Origin: Beaufortia kweichowensis
Taxonomy: Eukaryota; Chordata; Actinopteri; Cypriniformes; Gastromyzontidae
NCBI GenBank assembly: GCA_019155185.1
Contig: CM032813.1
Location: 6,741,001 to 6,805,000, forward strand
Reading direction: 5' to 3'
Length of the DNA: 64,000 nucleotides
In this document: positions 12,362-23,023 of the stretch, in pieces
How positions within the stretch are numbered: the first letter of the stretch is position 1
Layout of the letters: each line of letters opens with the position of its first letter
Translations under genes and position numbers: made by a program
Notes under the pieces: model-generated
Told to the model about the DNA's origin: nothing
The model's database searches: none
The model's input: only the letters and a program-made list of their open reading frames with translations

Positions 12362-15314
12362 TTACTGGTGACACCTTGACCTTGGCCAGGTCCCCATAAC
12401 CGCATTGTCAAGTGTACCGTGACCCAGCCTGCCCTCCTGCTGAGCTTTGTGTCCTCTGTGCAGGCCGGGCCTCGGTGTCAGGTTAGTGAGATCTGCTAGT
12501 TCTCTCTTGTGAGACAGCATCGTTACCATATGGTCCAACTTGGAGCGAATGGAGGAGTAATGGTACTGTCGCTCTTTGGTGAGCTTCTGAATGCATTCTC
12601 TCAGGTTGCCGTCTCGAGAGAGCGCAGTGCGAACAGGTGGGCGACGGTCCGCCTCTTTTGGAATTCTGTGTGAAGAAGTGCTAGAAGTAGATGAAGTGCC
12701 GGAGACGGTTTGCGACGTAGGGTTCGAGACCTGAGGAACGGTCTGTGCGCCCACGTCTGCCGTGTGGCGGGTCGTCTGGGTAGAGATATGACAGGAGGGA
12801 AGATGAGGTGAGATCATCACATCCACTGTCTGAGTTTCAGTAGTAACAAGATTGCACGCGGTTTTTGCTGGTAGACGAAGAGGGTCATCCGAGGACAGCA
12901 CTTCTTCCCTGAGCTCGTGCTCTAGCCAGTCTTCTCCGAGAGTGGAGGTATCAGAAACTGGGTTACTCTTTCTGTCTCGATCTTCAGTTTGTTTATTCAC
13001 ATGTTGGATCTCTGGGGTCTGAAGTCTGGCTGGAGTGCTAGTCAGACAGTCTAGTTGAGGCTTTGTTGTCCGTGTCAAGCGGGAGGGGGGCGTTCCAGGT
13101 GGTTTGAGGACAAGGTGGTCATATATACCGCTGTTTCTGGCACTAGAGGGAGCTCTTGTATTCGTTGGCAGTGGCAGGGACTGGGCATAGAGGATGCGAA
13201 ACTCTTCATCAAATTTCTCAGTTATCTGGCCAGATAACTCAATAAGATTGCTGCTGTTGAGTTTGCCATCTGTCCAGTTAAACCTGATCATAAAGGCAAA
13301 GCGACAAAATGAATATCTTAAAGTTGCCTAATCATATAGATTATTTGAATTCTTATTTTTGAGAATGTAGGTCACACCTACACGCTAGTCTAAAATGAAA
13401 ATAATCGTTCAGCTTTGTAAGAACATTGTTGTGTTCCCTTTTGTCACCGTATAACAACAATTATATGTGGTAAGAGGTCAGTGTTACCTGTATGAGCCAG
13501 TAGCCACTCTGTTCCCATCAATCAACATGAACCGCTCATGAACCCTTCCAGTGATGCGAGCACCTGATCTCATGTAGTAGGTAGATCCCGTTATGGTCCG
13601 TACTTTCATGTGCTTTAAATAATAAAAAGACAATTAAACAAATAATAAAGATTATATTTAAAATTACCTCCCATAAAGTATTAACTAATAAGATACCTGC
13701 AGGTCATCCAACTGTACATGAAGGTTTTTACACATCTGTAAGAATGAGGCAGCAGCAGACTGATCTAACAGAATATACACAGGGATTCTGCGGTGTGTGC
13801 AGGCTTCTTTCAGGTCTTGGAAGATATCTAGGTCTGTCAGGGAGTCTGTCACAATAGCAATAACCTAAGAATAAAACAACAAAACAGGTTTAAAGAATGA
13901 TTCTTTATGCAATTAAAAACTTATAAACACAAGAAATACTTTAGATAAACAAGGGGAAAATAAATAAGGCTTAAGCGTGCATTATCAAAGTTGACTATCA
14001 TAATAATAAGCTATATAGACATGACTGAACAGCCACTGGCTACATACCTTGATTGCTTATTATATTTGGCTTTAAGTACGTGCAAGCTGGAACAAATCCA
14101 GATGCCTGCAGGTAAAACTGCAATAAATTTAGCTAAAACCCTTTCATTTCAGGGTGTGAAGAGCCTGTTGTGGCACCTCCAAAGCTACAGTTTCAAACCT
14201 TAGAAGTAACAGTTTTGTGCGATAGACGCTTTAGCAAATTCCTACCATTCCACACACCTGATCTAGAGAATGGGTCACACACATACCTAGACCTCATTTG
14301 AAACCATTAAGGTCCACGTTTTAATAGGCACAACTGGTACAAAGGTTCATCATCATTATTTGTTTTATTGCTGTTGATTAATATTATTTTTAGTCATCCA
14401 ATAAATTTAACCCTAGCCTCAACTGACAAACAGCTTTTGTGAAGCTTACTGTACCACCGTATATCAAATCACCTAGAAACTCATGGTTTTACTATAGTAA
14501 AAGTTCAGTAACTGTGTTTTTACCATAATTACCAAAATATTATGATTAAACTATAGTTATAGATTTATAGATAGTATGCAATGGTAAATTTGTCGTTGCT
14601 GTGTTTTCTCTAAAAAAGTTTCACTACAATAAACCCATGGTTAATGTTCCTTAGGAGGAATCGGATTTTAATTTGAGGTTTGAATAACATTAAAACATTG
14701 TTGCAAAGTCACAATCAGCACAGGTAACAACGTGTACATGCAACAGTTGATAACATCATAGAGATAGACAACAATATATATAATCATGATGCAGATAAGC
14801 TTCATATACATCGGTTTTAACAGTAGAACAATAACACTACCTCTTTTGCATTTTTAATCATCCTCCTAACCGCCTCTTTGCAACTATAAATGCACTCGCC
14901 ATAACTTGGCTGAAAGTATGCAACAGCACGCGTTACTCCACGGAAAGATCCTGTAGTGAAGGCTGGCCAACCCATCTCCAAAACCGGAGGTTCAATATCA
15001 GAAATCTCAGGGAAATAGGTGACAGATGAACAGTCCAGTGTGCCAGATTGATCCAAATGAGAATCATCTCCGATCAATGACACGGATTTAGGAACAACTG
15101 CTGCACGAGAAATCCGTCTTATTTCGTCATCAGAGAGAAAGTTGGGAATTTTCTCTTTCTTTAAGAAACCCATGAAGGGTTCAACTCCACCAGCAACGAG
15201 CTCTTCCAGGGCGAGTCTGTGTCTTTCATTGTAAAGTTCTTTCAGGTTTATATCCTGTCCTGTCTTCGGTGTCTGCCAGACAGGCGAATCCTCAAGACAC
15301 TGGGAAAGAGCCAT
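12362..15314 (-). CDS. fam83d: FAM83D (CHICA), mitotic spindle CK1-anchoring protein
   Basis: FAM83D brings casein kinase 1 alpha to the mitotic spindle through HMMR and dynein light chain. Four coding exons join in frame: 15314-14841, 13864-13697, 13612-13488, 13283-12362, with GT-AG introns, giving 562 residues (human 585). Residues 1 to about 285 form the DUF1669 pseudo-phospholipase D domain. The HKD motif is degenerate (HERFMLIDG at about 243, Arg in place of the catalytic Lys), followed by GSYRFNW containing Phe257 at the position that anchors CK1 in this family. The tail has four TQT/QT motifs (about 405, 423, 435, 446), fitting dynein light chain binding, and a predicted coiled coil (about 482-523) ending KRELADLTN. 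The ATG at 15314 gives the family start MALSQCLED. FAM83D is favoured over other FAM83 members by the TQT array, the coiled coil and linkage to mafb. Confidence 0.93.
14482..14646. mobile_element. MITE-like element in fam83d intron 1
   Basis: The left end reads 'catggttttactatagtaaa' and the inverted right end 'accatgggtttattgtagtg', imperfect terminal repeats of about 20 bp around an AT-rich core. The sequence type recurs widely in cyprinid introns. Boundaries are approximate. Confidence 0.35.
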
Positions 15315-15444
15315 AATTTAAAAAAAAATTAAGGCGACCTTGCACAAAATCTATGACACTGTAAACTTTCCTAAGGAATATTAGACAGAGATCGCTGCCG
15401 TCTATCCTTCACTTTCAGAGAACCCATCCCACCGGCACACGGCC

Positions 15445-15535
15445 ATTGGTCGGTAAATTGTTGCCAGTCAAGTTCGTCGCATCACGTGTCCGGCAAGCAG
15501 GAACCCTATTGGACAAGCTGCCGTGCGCCGATTGG
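15445..15535 (-). promoter_or_regulatory. fam83d proximal promoter with three CCAAT boxes
   Basis: On the gene strand CCAAT occurs at 15535-15531, 15512-15508 and 15449-15445, all in the same orientation, 130-220 bases upstream of the fam83d ATG. An E-box CACGTG lies at 15483-15488. Multiple NF-Y CCAAT boxes without a TATA box are typical of G2/M cell-cycle promoters, which suits a spindle protein. A CHR element is not clear: TTCAAA at 15543-15548 lies upstream of all three CCAAT boxes rather than downstream, where it is expected. Confidence 0.4.
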
Positions 15536-15599
15536 ACGGGATTTTGAATTTGGAGGAAAACAGAGGCGGCGTGATTTTCTTCTTTTCAATTACAGGTAA

Positions 15600-16650
15600 A
15601 CGTATTTACACACACGGGCGGTGCTGTGATAGTAGAGGCCACATGAAAGACAGACACAGATGCAGATCTGACTGATGCTAATGTTATAAAATCAGGCATT
15701 ATCACAGTTTTTTTACTAAAATAAAAAACATGTGGTAAATAAATATAATTGCTTTCTTATTTACAGTAAAGTAAAATGATTTTATTATTAACGAGTATTC
15801 ATAATAACAGGAATGGTTTTCTGTTTTATTATTCTCAAAAGCATAAATCTAATTCGGTGTTAAGTAGGGCAATAACAACAGCTGCTTTAACATGACACGA
15901 CAGATTAATGCAATTATACCCATTTTTCATTATAAACAATATTTGCAAAGTTAGGCTAAATCCAGCTTTCACACGGGAAAAATGAAAAATTCAGGCCAGG
16001 CCTTAATGAAGGAAAAGCCAAAACCGCATGGCAACCGTCTCGTAATGGACAGTGGGTGTTGTCTGGCTTCATCCAATCAGATTTATCTTCGCTTCTACTG
16101 TCAAAGAAAAAAAGCTCCGCGTCTGTAGGTGTAATTGCCACTCTGGCGTAAGGGGGGAGCCCCTGGATAGCAAGTTCAGAACCACGTCCTGTGAAATAAA
16201 AAAGAAAAAAGGACTTTGAAACATTATGTGTATTTGATGCGCCCACGTAAAGGAACCGAGTATCACACAACCTGTTGATAATAGACGGGCCGGTGTTTGT
16301 TTCACTCCGTTTGATGGGTTATCAGTTCGGCTGCGTGATATCTGAGATTTACTTTCACCTTATATGACCCTTTGGAGTTTCCTTATATGACACTATACGA
16401 GTTTACAAACCTGTTTACGGACAAAAGTGTCGAGTTATATTATATTTAGTGTCATAAAAATGTATCGTGATATTTACAAAGTAATAAAAGGCTTATAATA
16501 TTGCCACCGTGAATAATATCATGTTGTATTGTATGTTGCACGATCGTTTCCATCGGTTGCGATCGCTTATAGATACTCGATTCTATTCCATTCTATTATA
16601 ATTCAACTGTAAGCATTTCTTATTAATTATATTGCTTTATACAACAAATA
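15600..16650. other. Interval between fam83d and zhx3 promoters, no supported gene
   Basis: A minus-strand open frame at 15956-16270 begins near a plausible acceptor (tttcacag) but matches no family I know and has no partner exon. The rest is AT-rich. I call no gene here. Confidence 0.5.
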
Positions 16651-16659
16651 TTGGCCCGT

Positions 16660-17700
16660 AGTATAGTGAACACATGCTCCTAGTATATCTAGCGCGCTTT
16701 TCTCCCCTCGTCCCTATACGACCTACTGACCGAAAGCGCTGCTCCATATTTATGGCTATATTAGACATTTGCGCATGAGTCACTCCCTTCAGTGTGTCTG
16801 CTCAGTCCGTCCTAGAACAGAGAGGGGTAGGTTCAGGATTTTGGGTTTGGGTGACGCGTTTTAATCACGTGCCCTTATTTGAGAGCGCCTGGCGTACATT
16901 TCTTTCCCTTCTCTCTACTCCAGCAGCGCCCATGTCAGCCGGGCACATAATCAGTGTGCCACAAAGCAGTAGATGCCCCTTATCGCGGTGACCCGAAGGG
17001 TTCACGTTAGTTCACAGGGTTCATCTGAGGAGAGGTCTCGGCCCCTCCTGTTCCCCCGAGACCTGGAGCGGAGCAAAACCTAAATGTTATTCAATTCTGT
17101 ATCAATAACGGATTTCCATTCGCAGTCACCGACCCGACGAAAAGGTAGGGAACTTTGACTTTTACGCGAAGTGAACGCGATTTATTTAGGCGACTCCTCA
17201 AAAGTAGTTTTGGTAGCAGACGAATGTGCCGTGTTATTCCACTCATATGCGCCGCATGAAGTCGCCTCTATGTATAAAATGGCGACAGTAGATGGGAGTG
17301 CTTACTTAAAATTTTTGGTAATAGTCTAAATATTCAGCGCGCGGCCGTTGCGCCGCGCTACACCGAAACTCCCGAGAAACGTCTAGCCGGATTGAGGTTA
17401 CTAGTGCTTCAATACGAAACGAAAGGGTTAACTTACCAGTTTGTTACAGTTTGTTACTCAACGTTCTCGTCTGCTTTCAATTTGATTATTCGCACGCTAC
17501 AACGTGCCTATGTGATGTTACTATAGTCTGTGCTTCTTAAAACGCCGTATTTGATTAATCGCGCTACACGGGCTGTTAGTTTGACAACCCGCGAGGAAAC
17601 GGGAAATATTGGCGCATAATCGATGAAGTGACGAATCTGTAATATAAAGCTGGCGCAGATCTGAGCAAGCACGCGCTATCAACTGTTAATGGGTACAGAA
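16660..17700 (+). promoter_or_regulatory. CpG-rich promoter region, probable zhx3 start with non-coding first exon
   Basis: CpG dinucleotides are much denser here than in the flanks (for example 'cgcgcggccgttgcgccgcgc' near 17337). A splice donor 'aaag|gtaggg' at 17144/17145 could end a non-coding first exon that joins the acceptor before the zhx3 coding exon at about 22862. No transcript evidence is available, so the link to zhx3 is inferred from orientation and from the lack of any other gene. Confidence 0.4.
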
Positions 17701-19825
17701 TGTACTCAAACTCACATTTAACTCCAAAGCGTAACTCTGATATTACACATTATAAATCATTGTTTGAACCGATAAACGTTCCTTTTGAACTCTGCCACAG
17801 AGCCCTTTAAATAATAAACATCTTCGGGCAAGTACTGTACACTTTGGTAATGTAAATCACAAAAATAACAAGTTAACACCCGAGATAAGGTGGAAAAATG
17901 CAGCAGAAGTGTTCTTTCTATAGTGTGCATGTCTTTGGTGAAGGTCTGTTCTCTGTGTGTCTGTGAAGAATGTTCTTTATCTGATCTGCAGTGTTGTAAT
18001 AAGGCAAGAGAATATTGCCTTTCATCCAGATTTTGAGCAATTAATACAGTAACTGACCTTTCCTATTTTTGGTTTTTATAAACTAAAGAAAAATGTGATT
18101 TATATGTACGTGTGCCTTCTTTTTTGTTATGTAAAATTTAAAACAAAATCAAAAAAATTCTACCAGACTAAATAATAAGAATGCTTGTTTACGGCATGTT
18201 GATTATCAGTAAAAGTGTAACATTCCTCAAATTAAGAATTTGTCTGATGCTATTCGGATTTCTAAGCAGAATTACAAATATGGAGTATTTACAAATTACA
18301 TTTGTCCTCAATCCGTGCTGTAAAAGCAGTCAAAAATTATTGATTACATTTTTGTCAGGCTAAAGCTCACTGTGCATGTATAAACAAAAATGCTCTTATG
18401 TGGTGTTTCACATTACCAAATTAAATTTGTAAATCTGAAGAGTGAATATTGCATTTGAATAGCATATAATAGAAATTAGATCCGCAGTGGAAGAATATCC
18501 TCTCTAAAAAGCCTGTATTAACCTCAGTACTTTTTGAGTAAAACTTTTGGCTTAACGCCGGAGCGTCGCCAATACAAGTATTTCAGCTGCTCAAGCACGG
18601 TTTTGTATGGAGGAGCTGGCATTTGCTGAGCCCTGGCACTTGACTCAGTACAATTCATGGTGCTCCGCCATTTTTCTTTTTGTATCTAATGAGTGTGTCG
18701 CACCGGTGATCAAACTCAGCACATCAGTATTTATCTCCTATTTGCATGACTATAAAGAACCAAATTCATTTTCGTATTTGAAAATCTTTTTCGTGCCCGT
18801 AACAGAATATTTTTGCGTTGCTGGAATGGCAAAAGTTATTCTGAAGAAGCGAATAATGCCTTTTGTAAAATTCTGGGGTGCTCTGTTTTCCGAAAGAAAT
18901 CTGCCAGAGAGCGGATAAAGGATGGCTCCTCATTTGTTTCCAATTTGTATACTGGCATAAACAAATAGCGCAGTCAAATAAAATATTTGGACTTTTGTTT
19001 CTTTTGGGTGGGAGGGGTACCAAAAATGTCCCCCAAGTGTGTGTTTTTTAGTAAAGAATAGAGGATTTAGTCCCCTCTGTGTGTTGTGGGCAAGGAAAGG
19101 GAAAGGAGAGGGGTTGCTATGGCAATGTTAACACATGAGTGGCAGCACAGACTGGCCTCCCAAGAGTCCGTGCAGCAGTCACAGAGGTAAGGGGGGGTAA
19201 AGCGGGCACTTCTGATGGCACCTAGCTTTCTGGAGTACTCACATTGGGTTCATTGACTGGATTTAAACATAAACACAGCCAGAAAAGCTAGTGGTACGCT
19301 CGCCCGTGTTGGTGGCATTTTGCTAATGAGTCACATCCTATAATGAAGGTGAACTGTAGGATGTCTCAGTGGTGTTTCAGACACTAAATAATTTATGTAG
19401 ATGCACAGACACTGTCAAAGATATATCAGGGCAACATACAATAATGGCATGTAGTCGCATGCCCATATTACGCACTGGCACACACATACGGGAAAATTTT
19501 CAATGGCATGCGAGCGTTGAGGGTTCTGCATATGGCTTCCGGCTTAGTGTCATATTTCCCTTGTAAATGGGAGCACTATTGTATCGAAACAGACGATAAT
19601 GAAAAACACGTCACAACCTCAGATGATGACCTGCTTTTTCTTGTACTTATAAGCTCAAAGCTAGAAAATATATAATTATTACAGCATGTGTGTACTGACC
19701 TCCGTTACGGTTTCTTGGCTTTAAACAAAAGTCACATTCATGGCACTATGAAGAAGCCTTATGAAAGATGTTCATGCTAAGAATGTATTGATATATTTAC
19801 TGGCTTTTCAAGCTCGGTCCCACGT

Positions 19826-20400
19826 AATAAAGGACATCCAGTCTGGGAAATAAAAGAGTCAGCTGCAAAAGGGGACGTCATGGCGTGTCTGGGAGCACTG
19901 TGTATTTGGGCAGTGTTTTTTAATTCCTGAATGGTTTTAGCCTTTATTTAAAAGGCAGCTGGCCATGCTGAAAAAAATATACACATGGACACCACATTGC
20001 TTTCATCCAAAATATATTTATAGTCTGATGAAATAGAACATTTTGAGCTAAACCCAGAACGTGTTATATTTTTACAAATCTTTGTCTAATGCATACTTTT
20101 CAGTTTGTGGAGGGAGGCATATAAAAAAATATATGTGGTAATGACTTATACTCTATATTTCATGTTCTAGACTACATATGGTGAACACCCAGATTACCAA
20201 TCATTACAAGATATGTACATAAATGTTAAAACAGAACAGGAGGAAAAATGTGAACCACAGATGAACTTTATCCTAAAATGGCCTGAAGTCTAGCATGTGG
20301 AGGAGTGTACCAAAAAGAAGAGGATTTAAAGATATGTGTGTGTGTTTGTGAACGTATATTCAAATCAAAGAGAAGTGGGTGTGACATGGAAGAAGACAAA
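19826..20400 (+). repeat. Diverged intronic duplication, copy A
   Basis: Shares with copy B (21685-22430) the ordered segments 'aaataaaagagtcag', 'gtgtctgggagcactgtgta', 'tttttaattcctgaatggtt', 'acacatggacaccacattg' and 'aaaaatgtgaacca'. The order and spacing are kept, so this is one ancestral unit duplicated about 1.9 kb apart. Confidence 0.7.
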
Positions 20401-21639
20401 AAATATATATTTTTTTAACTGCAAGTATATTTATACAAGAAACTGTATCTAACTATCTGTTTATTCTAGGCCTCTTATCATAAAAAATTTATATAACCTC
20501 CTTTTTTTAATGCACTGAAAAGAATTATGTTTTTGTTTTACGAACCTTCCCAAAGACGCTCATGCAGGCTTTTCAATCGGGTTCCATGTAATAAAGAACA
20601 TCCAGTCTGGAAAACCCTGTCCTTTAATCAGTAATGAGAAGAAAGAGGATCTTTTATCATGTCAGGTCTGTATTGCCAGCACTTTGGCCTCACATCGCAT
20701 TTAATGTCACGCAATTAGCATCACTATCTGAAATGTTTAGGCAGCCTGTCACAGCGGCAGAATTATTAAGTGTTACACATATATAAGGTGATCGTTTCCA
20801 ACCGCCGAAAGAGGTCAAAGAAATGTGACTGAAGGAGATATGTAGGTCATCATTGTTTTGCTGTTTTCGAAGCAAATCCTTCTCATGCCTTTACTCCACA
20901 GGTTGCTGTGATGAAAAGGCCTCCAGTTTCAGCACTAAAGCTACAGAAGTATTGGGACACACAGTAGCAGGATAGACTTTTTTGTGTGAGACTGGTTTAC
21001 CCCGGTGCTGAAACACGAGGCCTCTCTTTCTGAGTTCCCTTTTCAATAGCTCACTGTCTGGAAACCTCTTGTTCTGCATCTAATCGCATGTCTCGGTTGC
21101 CAGATAAAGCATCCCATTCTTTGACGAGTGACCTGTTTTTTATATAACATTTTTTCATCTCCTGCATGTGTGGGGCTTCAAAGCTTGGGTGGCGAAGTCA
21201 TATAGATATTAACGTGTCTGTTGTGTTTAACAAATTCATCGTTTCATCTGCAGAAGAATCTGGTGAGCAGATTTTTGCTACCATTGCCTACAATTACGAA
21301 GGGATGAAAGAAGAGCAGATGTCCTCATTCATTCAGCTGAACTGCAGAAATATATGACTCCACTATGTAACTTCAAACAGATATATAATGTGTGTGTATT
21401 TAAGAAGATTTACTTTGACATTTTCTTCTGTTGTTTGTACGTATATTTATGTTATTAATCATTTTTCTGTTTTTTTGCTTTCAATAACCCTGATTTATAT
21501 CAGGGGTTAATATCCATAGTCTGATGAAATCTGAGTATCATGCACTTCTAAGCAGGCTAAACATACAGTAAATGCCCACGTCTGGATGCAGCAAACTAGG
21601 ATTACAGCATAAGATGCTAGTGACCTAGTTTTATTTTAC

Positions 21640-21664
21640 ATTTATTTATTTATTTATTTATTTT
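21640..21664. repeat. (TTTA)n microsatellite
   Basis: About six uninterrupted TTTA units immediately before duplication copy B. Confidence 0.8.
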
Positions 21665-21684
21665 TTCTGGCAGGAAGGCAGCCG

Positions 21685-22430
21685 TCATGAGAAATAAAAG
21701 AGTCAGTTTCAAAAGAGGACATCATGGTCGTGTCTGGGAGCACTGTGTATTTTGGGCAGTCACTCAGTGTTTTTTAATTCCTGAATGGTTTCATCCTTTA
21801 TTTAAAAGACAGCTGGCCACGTCAAAAAAAATATATACACATGGACACCACATTGTTTTCATTCGAAATGTATTTGTAGTCTGATGAAAAAGAAGGTCAA
21901 GAACATTTTAAACAGAAGTCTGAGAGATTTAATCAGTACTTTCTAGAAATGCGTAATGCTGGAAAAAATCAAGCATTGTAGTACTTATTTATTTACTGGT
22001 TAGTATTTAGGTGATATATTAAAAAATTAGATGAGCTAAGGTAATTTATGTGATCTGCTATCGGAGGAAAAGGCTTTTAAGATGAAGACAACACATACTT
22101 ATCTTTACATACAAATCTTTATCTAGTGCTGAGTTACTATGAGGAGGAATGTTTGAATATAGACACAGTGATGACTTCACTCTCATGTTTAATGTTCCGG
22201 ACACATAAAGTAGGCTATGTATGGCAGACTTAACATCCGTTTCAGGATATTTACATAAGTGTTAAAGCGGAAAAATGTGAACCATATATGAACTTTATCC
22301 TGAAATGGCCCCTTATTGCTTAAAGTGGTGTGTGTGTGTGGAGGGAAAGAAAAGGTGTGTGTGATTAAAACATATGTTCAGTCATTAAAATTATAATTTT
22401 TTATGCAGAAAAATGAATTGTATTTGTACA
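21685..22430 (+). repeat. Diverged intronic duplication, copy B
   Basis: Second copy of the unit at 19826-20400. A further partial copy of its 3' portion (gtgtgattaaaacatatg / tgtgtttaaaacatatg, then tttttatgca) follows at 22610-22760. Confidence 0.7.
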
Positions 22431-23023
22431 ATACTGGGGAAAGAGAAACAGTTTTTTGACTTTATATTAGTGATGTAATATATAAAAAATAAATATTTAT
22501 ATAATAAGTATAATATATTTTATAGATATTTAACAGTAGTTGGTGTCAGCATTTTGATAAATAAAAAAAACTTTTTTTAATGTCTTGAGGCACCTTCAAA
22601 GGTGGAAGTTGTGGAGAAGTGTTGTGAACAGAAGGTGTGGTGTGTGTTTAAAACATATGCTCAAATTACAGACACATACAAACAGTCTTAATATTTGTTT
22701 ATTGTATACATGTCATTAAAACAGATTTTTATGCACAAAAAAATGCATTTTGATAAACAAAATAAATGTTTTGTCTCTTTTTGGATAAATGTCATGAGGC
22801 TTGTTTTTCTATTTTGTATCATAAATGTTTCATATTAAAACGTCTTGTTTTCTGTCCGTAGGTTCACAGGGAGTTGTTACCGCACTCCCTTTTGCAATGG
22901 GAAGTCCTGATAGCTGAAAATTTCACTAATAGCTGGTTCACCACGGCCGGCTGATGACACCTCAACTCCATACAATTCCAGTATTTGTTTCTGACTCGTC
23001 ACTCATCTGCACAATCCTGTACT

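Larger units (their letters stand above)
17145..22861 (+). other. Probable first intron of zhx3, with internal duplications
   Basis: There is no supported coding region. A block at about 19826-20400 is repeated in diverged form at about 21685-22430, and parts recur at about 20555-20612 and 22610-22760. A TTTA microsatellite lies at 21640-21664. The open frame at 18607-18918 has no family features. Confidence 0.45.

Noticed and set aside
15956..16270. Minus-strand frame of 104 codons upstream of fam83d
   Set aside because: An acceptor-like site is present but there is no recognisable family, partner exon or start context; left as uncalled.
18607..18918. Plus-strand frame of 103 codons in the zhx3 intron
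   Set aside because: No domain, hydrophobic low-complexity composition, no splice partners.
22985..23023. Upstream extension of the zhx3 frame
   Set aside because: It has no ATG; the ATG at 23024 gives the family start MASKRK.
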